A stretch of 64,000 nucleotides of DNA, taken from contig JAGGNK010013559.1 of NCBI GenBank assembly GCA_017590115.1, positions 1,588,122-1,652,121 of the forward strand. The letters run 5' to 3'. The stretch's first letter is position 1. Each line of letters begins with the position of its first letter. The notes below the pieces were generated by a model. That model made no database searches. It was not told where the DNA came from and saw nothing but the letters and a program-made list of their open reading frames with translations. This document shows positions 47,015 to 64,000 of this stretch, piece after piece. Position numbers and translations under genes: made by a program. This DNA is from Montifringilla adamsi. Its lineage: Eukaryota; Chordata; Aves; Passeriformes; Passeridae.

Positions 47015-48321
47015 AATTGATAACAATTCGGGGGTAGGGGGTTTACATTTTCCACTTCAAGGCAGACTCCTGCCTTCCTTAGCAGACACCTGGCTTTCCA
47101 AACCAAGACACCTCCTGAATGGCCAAGGTCTTTGGACCAAGTGCAATGTGATGTGGATGACACCCGTGTGTGCCCTTTGGCCTGAGGATATCAGTCCTTG
47201 GCACACATTTATTCTGTGGGACCAGTGTAGATATATCCAACAAGAATGGGCAGAAAACAACTCACAACCAGAATGTGCACATATTAGAAGATTATTTTAT
47301 TAGAAGATTTTATTATTATTATTATAAGATTATCTAATTATTATTATTATTAGAGATGTGCACTGTCCCCAGAGATCTGTGCACCATCCTGCTCTTTCAT
47401 CCTCACAGATATCAAACACCTCCAAAACATCCAGGAACTGCTCCCATACAAAAAGTCCTAGAACAAACAGCCAGTACTGGTCTTCACCTTCCCCTTTGTC
47501 CTGATTCAGGGCAAATTTGGGAGAGAACCTCCAAAGGGGTTCCTCTAGAAAGCAGATTCAATCAGCCCCGAACTGCAGCCGGTTTGGGAAAAATACTTCT
47601 TTGGAGAAAAGTGGGAAAAAAACCTCTGGCTGCTCCAAAAGAGAAGACAAACTCAAAAAGTCCCCTCCATGGGCTGTAGCTCAGCTCACTCAGTCTCCTA
47701 TCGTCTCTTATAATCTCTTATCAGTCTCTTATCATCTCCTATCATCTCTTATAATCTTTTATAATCTCTTATCACTCTCTTATCAGTCCCTCTGGCGCTG
47801 GAAATGCCACCCAGCCCGGTGGGCCACAGGAGAGAGCTCCCGATGTTCCTCTGGGTGTCCAGCTCAGAGCAGTTCAAACAGGTCCAAAGAAAAACAAAAA
47901 CCACAGTCCAGGGAACTTCTCTGCCTCAGCGAGCTAAAACTGACCAAAGCAGAGGAGAGCTCTGTCCCGCTGTCTGTCCGTCCGCAGACAGCACGGGCCA
48001 GGAGCAGGAGTGGGGAGGAGTGAGTGCAGGGCCTGAAAACAAACCCCACACCTCTTCTTCCCCTCTTTGCTCTCAGAACCAGCCTTAAAGGTGCAAAACT
48101 TGTTATCCAGCACAGACAGAACAGGCAGCTGGGGACAGCAGCGTCGCAGCCACACCAGGACACCCCTGCAGCCCATAAACCAACAGACACTGGGGCTGGC
48201 ACTTCCTCTGCTCCACAAAGCCTCACTTCTTCTCCGTGCCACAAAATCACTGAACCAAAGCATTTCCAGCTGCAGCTCGGACTGAGAGAAGTGCCAGGAC
48301 AGAAAACTGGAATTCACAGAG
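47015..48321. other. no gene seen; microsatellites
   Basis: Contains an ATT-rich run (47285-47355) and a pyrimidine-rich tandem region of 'TCTCTTATCA'-type words (47695-47795). Open frames on both strands are not recognised. Confidence 0.4.
47695..47795. repeat. TCTCTTATCA-type tandem repeat
   Basis: Irregular 9- to 12-bp units such as TCTCTTATAA, TCTCTTATCA and TCTCCTATCA. Confidence 0.85.
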
Positions 48322-48691
48322 TGATGGAACCCTGGATGCTGAGAATTTCAGACTTTCTGTGCTGACAGGCACTGACCCCCAGGAGAACACTGCATTGACC
48401 TGAGGCCGTGGAGAAGGCTTCCAAAATGGAATGACAGAACTGGGATTGTGGGTGTGGAGTTTGAATAGAGATGTGTAATATCACAGGGTGGAAAATTTAG
48501 AGTTTAAGGTTTTGGAATATAATAATATAGATAAAGCAAGATGGAGGTTTTAGGGCAGAGGCTGCTCCTTCTTCACCTTCTTCTCCATGGGTTTGGGTGG
48601 TTTTGTGTAATTGGATAAAAAATTCCGCATTGCAGGCCAGGGTAATTGGTTGTTGGGTTAAAATAAAAATAATTTAGGTGTCATTTTTTAA
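48322..48691 (+). mobile_element. family A LTR (copy 3), cut at an ambiguous base
   Basis: Matches 49447-49815 almost exactly, then stops at 'CATTTTTTAA' directly before the N at 48692, where copy 4 continues with 'TTGGACAGTTTATCC'. The break therefore coincides with uncertain sequence. Confidence 0.82.
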
Positions 48692-48692
48692 N
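48692..48692. other. ambiguous base N (possible assembly join)
   Basis: The only N in the window, at the boundary between an LTR and a 32-bp minisatellite. It probably marks a collapsed or joined region. Confidence 0.7.
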
Positions 48693-49060
48693 GCAAAGGG
48701 AACCTGTCCTGTGCCCTCACCTGAGCAAAGGGAACCTGTCCTGTGCCCTCACCTGAGCAAAGGGAACCTGTCCTGTGCCCTCACCTGAGCAAAGGGAACC
48801 TGTCCTGTGCCCTCACCTGAGCAAAGGGAACCTGTTCTGTGCCCTTACCTGGGCAAAGGGAACCTGTTCTGTGCCCTTACCTGGGCAAAGGGAACCTGTT
48901 CTGTGCCCTTACCTGGGCAAAGGGAACCTGTTCTGTGCCCTTACCTGGGCAAAGGGAACCTGTTCTGTGCCCTTACCTGGGCAAAGGGAACCTGTTCTGT
49001 GCCCTCACCTGGGCAAAGGAAACCTGCCCTGCGCTCTCATTGGTGTCCCCAGACAAAGGG
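48693..49060. repeat. 32-bp minisatellite, about 11 units
   Basis: Unit 'GCAAAGGGAACCTGTCCTGT' plus 'GCCCTCACCTGA', degenerate after 49010. Because 32 is not a multiple of 3, the units leave all plus-strand frames open and create false ORFs. Confidence 0.95.
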
Positions 49061-49446
49061 AACCTGCCCTGTGCCCTCACTGGTGCCCTGGGCCAAGGGA
49101 ACCAGAAGCTGAGCCCAAGCTGTGGCCCAGTCAGTGTCCAGGAGATGTTGTACCAAGCTCTGAAGTTGCCCATGAGGCTTTTCTCCTCCTCTGACCCTGC
49201 TGAGGGGCAGATTTGGGGCAGAGCTTTTGTTCTTCACGAGGAGGCAGCGCAGAGTGAGGCAGCACTGCCACCACTGAGTGCCCCAGCTCAGACAACCACA
49301 GCACGTCCTAAGCAGGGAGGGACCCCCAGGACCACCCAGCCCAACTCCTGTCCCCACCCAGGACACCCCAGCAACCCCACCCTGAGCACACCAGAGATGG
49401 CCACAAGTCCTGGCACTGTGGAGATGTGCCCACCTCACTGCAGAGC

Positions 49447-49988
49447 TGTTGGAACCCTAGTTATTGAGAATTTGAGACTTTCTGTGCTGACAGGCACTGA
49501 CCCCCAGGAGAACACTGCACTGACCTGAGGCCGTGGAGAAGCTTCCAAAATGGAATGGTAGAACTGGGATTGTGGGTGTGGAGTTTGAATAGAGATGTGT
49601 AATATCACAGGGGGGAAAATTTAGAGTTTAAGGTTTTGGAATATAATAATATAGATAAAGCAAGATGGAGGTTTTAGGGCAGAGGCTGCTCCTTCTTCAC
49701 CTTCTTCTCCATGGGTTTGGGTGGTTTTGTGTAATTGGATAAAAAATTCCGCATTGCAGGCCAGGGTAATTGGTTGTTGGGTTAAAATAAAAATAATTTA
49801 GGTGTCATTTTTTAATTGGACAGTTTATCCTTAAAAGGCCTTGTAGAGAGAGAGACAGGGCTCCATTTTTAGTTAGAGTGAAGTGCTGTAGAACTCAGGG
49901 TTTGTGAGACTGTAACAGAGATAAGAACCAATAAACATCTGAGTCCCAACAAGAAATACCGTCCATACATTTAATCCTGACCTTGGCA
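49447..49988 (+). mobile_element. LTR, family A (copy 4)
   Basis: 542 bp, TGTTGGAACC...TTGGCA. Same orientation as copy 3, about 1.1 kb away, with the minisatellite and about 390 bp of other DNA between. Confidence 0.85.
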
Positions 49989-50129
49989 GAAAGCAGCAGA
50001 GACTCCACAAGGGAGCTCCTGCATTATCCCCTCCTCGCAGAGCTGCCCACAGCACACTTTGGCTCTGCATCTCCCCGCTCACACGCAGGATTTCCCCACC
50101 CTCAGGGGTCTCTTCACACCAGCAGCTGC

Positions 50130-50960
50130 TGCCATAACCAGGGCTCTGGAGGAGAAGGCGGCGCTGCCCCTGCCCCCGGGAGCCCGGCCGGGGCAAGGGC
50201 ACCTGCGGAGCCCGCTCGGGCTGAGCGGCGCGGCCCGGCCCCGGATCGCTCCCGGCCCGGGAACGGCGGCTCCGGGGGAACGGGAGCGCCGGGCACTGCG
50301 GCCGTGCCCTGCCTTCGCTGACTGATGTACTTGTCTGTTTGTTTGTGCTGTTCGGAGAGTGGAGGATACAGAGGGGATGCCTGTCTGTCTGTCCGTCCCG
50401 GGCATGCAGGGAGGGGTATCTATCTGTCTGTCCGTCCCTGGGGTTGCAAGGAGGGATGTCTTTCTGTCCGTCCCCCTTCACGTGCTGGTGCCGTGCGCTG
50501 GGCGGGCAGGGGGCGGGGACCTCTCTGTCGATTCATGCATGGCGCTTTCTGTCCGTCCGTCCGTCCATCGGTCCGTCCAGCCTATCGCTGTCCGTTTGGC
50601 GGGGGGCGTGTCCCGCAAACGGCGGCGATTGGCTGGAGGAGCTGTCGCTCAGAAGGCGGTCACGCCTCCTGACCGAAGGCACAGACCAGCCAGCTGATTG
50701 GATCGCTCCTTTGTCAGTCACCGCCCACTTCCTCCTGTGATTGGCTGGCAGTGCTAGAACCAACCACCTCCCCACCCCGGTCTGTAATCTACCCAGCGAC
50801 AGCCTCTGACTGGCGGGGAGCGCCGGAGCGATTTTTTGATTGGCTGAAGCCACAATCGGGAGCCCGCCCGATCCGTGCACAAAGGGGCGACCTCGGGGTG
50901 GCGGGGCACGGAGGAGCGGCACAGCCCCGAGCCCAGGCTCCGAGGAACTGATTTTTTCTT
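50130..50960. promoter_or_regulatory. CpG-rich island with four CCAAT boxes
   Basis: High GC and CpG. The hexamer GATTGG (inverted CCAAT) occurs at 50628-50633, 50696-50701, 50739-50744 and 50838-50843, with GC-box-like 'GGGGGCGGGG' near 50507. This looks like a TATA-less, NF-Y-type housekeeping promoter. No gene with recognised exons starts here, so the target is unknown. Confidence 0.55.
50551..50580. repeat. (GTCC)n tetranucleotide
   Basis: 'GTCCGTCCGTCCGTCC' with small interruptions. Related 'CTGTCTGTCCGTCC' words occur at 50380-50440. Confidence 0.85.
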
Positions 50961-51046
50961 TTTTCCTCTTTTTCTCTTCTATTTTCTTTTCCTTTTCTTT
51001 TCCAAGTTCGGGATCGAAGCGCTGGAGATGTCATTTCACGTTCAGG

Positions 51047-51276
51047 CTAAAACCCCCATCGTGCTTTATCTATTACTGTATTCTGAAGCCTTAAACTCTA
51101 AGTTTTCCACCCTGTGATATCACACACTTCTATTCAAACTCCACACCCACAATCCCAGCTCTACCATTCCATTTTGGAAGCCTTCTCCACGGCCTCAGGT
51201 CAGTGCAGCGTTCTCCTGGGGGTCAGTGCCTGTCAGCACAGACAGTCTGAAATTCTCAGCACCCAGAACTCCAACA
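51047..51276 (-). mobile_element. family A LTR fragment (copy 5)
   Basis: Right half of a reverse-oriented family A LTR ('GATATCACACACTTCTATTC', 'GGCCTCAGGTCAGTGCAGCG'), ending 'CTCCAACA'. Only about 230 bp remain. Confidence 0.78.
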
Positions 51277-52434
51277 CCTTCCCAAGGGAGACAGGAGCAG
51301 CTCATTTGGTTCCAGCTGCAGGGCCAGGTGTTGGACCCAGCTCTAAGGGCAGCACCTGATCCAGTCTGCTCCCTTTGAAGGGCTCTGGAAGGGGAGACAG
51401 GAATTCTCCCAGGAGTTCCAGGAGGGCGCTGGGCTATGCTGGAACTGAGCTGATCCAAAACCTGATTTTCCAGACTTGCTTCCCTTCCTGAATCCATCTG
51501 GCAATGGCAAGAGAGGGGAAGAGCAGCAGGAGAGGGATTCTTCTGGAAAAGGCAGAGCTGGAGGTGGGGGGAGATTTGGCTTTGCCAACTGATGAAACAC
51601 ATTTCCTCACTTCCAGCAGTGCTATTTCCAAGGACAAGCCCTGGCCCAGCCACTGCTGCTTGCTTTGGGATGATACCATAATTTATCCTGAAATTGTAAT
51701 TTGCAATTGTAATTCATCCTGGAATTTCATTTCCAGGCCTCTGCCCTTCCCAGGGCAGCCCAGAGCCAGCTGCCAGGATTGAGGCAGAGCTGGCTTTCCC
51801 CACACCCATGATTTTATAGGAAAATACTCCCTTAATCTTAATTTATTCCCTTATCAGACCCATCTTAGATTCCCAGACACTGCTGGAGGACACAGAGATA
51901 GATTTTTGCTCAAGAACAAAAAAACTAAGTGGGACAAGCAGGAATTTTCTGGTGAAAAATAGGGTTAACTCAAAACCCAGGGGTACCTGCAGATTTCAGT
52001 GGTGAGGGGCTGTCTCAGCCCGTTATCCCTGTTTCTGCTTGGTGGGCTCTGAGCTAACAGTTGTTCTGGATTTTTTTCTTTTCTGGATTTTTTTCAAGAC
52101 CTACCAGAAGGAAACACAAACCCCAAGGCTGATTGTAGATTTCTTTGCAGGGAAGGACATGGAGCTCCAGGGACTCTTTTACAGATAAAAAACACTGGAG
52201 AAGGAGGGAGGAATGCACTGAACAGATTAAAAACTCTATTTTTTTAAAAGAAGTCTGGAATGACACCTGGATTTCCCCATGGACAGCACCACAAGAGGGA
52301 GACTCACTCCTACAGCAGAGCTGGCAGTGCCCTTGGCACAGCTGCTGTCCCAATCCACCCCCAGTTTTGGCTCCAAATCCCTGCCTTCCCACCTTTCCCC
52401 CCTGCTGAGGAGCCCAATGAGAGTAACAAAATTA
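51277..52434. other. no gene seen
   Basis: Intergenic or far 3' flank of PSMA5. No recognised exon or repeat. Confidence 0.4.
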
Positions 52435-52440
52435 TTTATT
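52435..52440 (-). terminator. PSMA5: candidate PSMA5 poly(A) signal
   Basis: AATAAA on the minus strand, 177 bp beyond the stop codon, giving a 3' UTR of about 200 nt. Confidence 0.5.
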
Positions 52441-52616
52441 TCATTCCCTCCTGGGGCAAAGCTCAGTTCTGTCCAGAAAAGGTAGAAAACCTCTGGAGCT
52501 GGCAGGAGCAGCAGGTACAGGTGCTGTGGGGAGGGAAGTCCCAGGAGCTGGGTGAGCTGGACCAGTTCCTTTGGTCAGGGCAGGGCTTTGAGCTTTTGGG
52601 GATCTCTCCTTCTTTT

Positions 52617-63031
<10,415 letters not shown>

Positions 63032-63514
63032 GGCGGCGGTGGGGCCGGGAGGGGCCGGCGGATCCCGGGGACTCCGGAGGGGCCGGGGGGGCTCGAGGGG
63101 TCCGGGGGCACCGGGAGCGCCGCGGCCTCACCGGGGGCTGCAACGCCGCTTCCGGCTCCGAGCGGCACTTCCGCCCGCGCCGCCCGCCCATTGGACAGCG
63201 GCCCTGCTGCTCGACCAATGGGAGCGTGTGGAGGGCGGGACCAGCGCAGAGGGGGGGCGGGGCCGGGATTGAGGGAAGAGGAGATGGGCGGGGGCATCTG
63301 ATGGGGCGGGGCCGGAGCTCAGGGGGCGTGGTCATATTGCTGGGGTTCCTTGTGGGGGAGTGGTCTGAGCTGTGAGAGGCGGGTCATAGCGTTGGGGGCG
63401 GGGCGTTGAGGGGCGTGGTCACAGAGAGGGCGTGGCTGTTGTACCAGGGGCGGGGCCAGAGCAGCAGGGGGCGGGGCCTGCGGCGGGCACGGCGCGGTGC
63501 CGGGAGGGGCTCCC

Positions 63515-63735
63515 AGGAATGGGGACCGGGAAAGGGACACCGGGAAAGGGGGATCGGGGAGGGGGCACCGGGAAAGGGGGATCGGGAAAGGGACACCGGG
63601 AAAGGGGATTCAGGGAGGCGGCACCGGGGATGGGATACCGAGAAGGGGGCACCGGGATGAAGCTACGGGAGGCGGTGTGGGGAAGGGGCTCGGGGACGGG
63701 CTGCAGGAAGGGGAGTACCGGGAGGCGGTACCGGG
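63515..63735. repeat. GGGACACCGGGAAA minisatellite
   Basis: Degenerate 12- to 18-bp units such as 'GGGACACCGGGAAAGGG', 'GGATCGGGGAGG' and 'GGGCACCGGGA'. Confidence 0.88.
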
Positions 63736-64000
63736 GGGGTGTATGCCTCTGCCCCCCCAGCCACACCGGCACCCCAACGGCGCGTCAGCCTCCTTGGCGG
63801 CCCGGTAGCGGCTCCCGGCGGGATTCCTGCCTGGTTCCAGCGCTGCCGGCTCCCGGGGGAGCGGAGGAGCCGAGGGACGGCCGGATCCCCCCCGGGGGGC
63901 GCTGCGCTCCCCGCGCTGCCCGGAGCCCCCGGGGGCGGGCAGGGGCGGGGGGCAGTCCCGGGGGGCCCGGGGCCGGCCCAGGGGCGCTGCCGGGGGCGGG
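63736..64000. other. GC-rich end of window with quadruplex-prone runs
   Basis: Very GC-rich. Four G runs at 63931-63952 (GGGGGC-GGGCA-GGGGC-GGGGGG) could form a G-quadruplex. It may be part of another promoter beyond the edge. In human, SYPL2 lies upstream of PSMA5, but no exon of it is visible. Confidence 0.45.

Noticed and set aside
48775..49528. Overlapping long plus-strand frames with repeated 'REPVLCP' words
   Set aside because: Produced by the 32-bp minisatellite, which keeps all three frames open. No start context or domain.
50325..50740. Several 112-133-codon frames rich in 'SVRP' words
   Set aside because: They translate the (GTCC)n-type repeat and the CpG island. Three frames are open at once.
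63406..63808. Gly/Lys-rich frames at the right end
   Set aside because: They arise from the GGGACACCGGGAAA minisatellite.

Overview
The window is vertebrate nuclear DNA, almost certainly from a bird and probably a songbird. The genes have short exons with GT/AG introns. Many chicken-repeat-1 (CR1) LINE 3' ends and many short LTRs of avian type surround four recognisable protein genes, and all four genes lie on the minus strand. The gene content matches what I would expect of the microchromosome corresponding to chicken 26 (CACNA1S and PSMA5). That placement is inference from known synteny, not something the sequence proves.

Layout, left to right. (1) 5335-10373 holds exons 2 and 1 of CACNA1S, the skeletal-muscle L-type calcium channel. 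The rest of the gene runs off the left edge. A MEF2-type motif and a 41-bp minisatellite sit just upstream. (2) 11-16 kb is intergenic, with LTRs, a GC-rich block and a pentamer satellite. (3) 17827-19261 is a complete four-exon c-type lysozyme. It has both catalytic acids, eight cysteines and the full calcium-binding loop, so it belongs to the pigeon-type calcium lysozymes and not the hen egg-white type. (4) 24830-29116 is a SUN-domain membrane protein gene related to SUN3/SPAG4. It carries a tandemly duplicated 41-nt mini-exon; the frame stays open across both copies, each read in a different frame. Its N-terminal exons were not found. (5) 30-50 kb is a repeat-dense block. It holds solo LTRs (two with 6-bp target duplications), LTRs nested in CR1, a 330-bp tandem duplication, an LTR copy whose differences are nearly all C-to-T or G-to-A, an env-like retroviral fragment, a 32-bp minisatellite next to an ambiguous base, and a GC-rich island with four CCAAT boxes. 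(6) 52617-63031 is complete PSMA5 (proteasome alpha-5), nine exons, 241 codons, with a CpG-rich promoter bearing CCAAT and ETS-type sites. The window ends in GC-rich, quadruplex-prone DNA.

The four genes do not form a pathway. They are a muscle channel, a secreted antibacterial enzyme, a nuclear-envelope or acrosomal linker protein and a housekeeping proteasome subunit. Splice sites were checked by hand so that each reading frame joins across introns. For PSMA5 and the lysozyme the summed exon lengths give exactly the family lengths. Most long open frames elsewhere come from CR1, minisatellites or GC-rich DNA and are not listed as genes. At least 20 LTR pieces of about 12 families were found, but almost no internal retroviral coding sequence.
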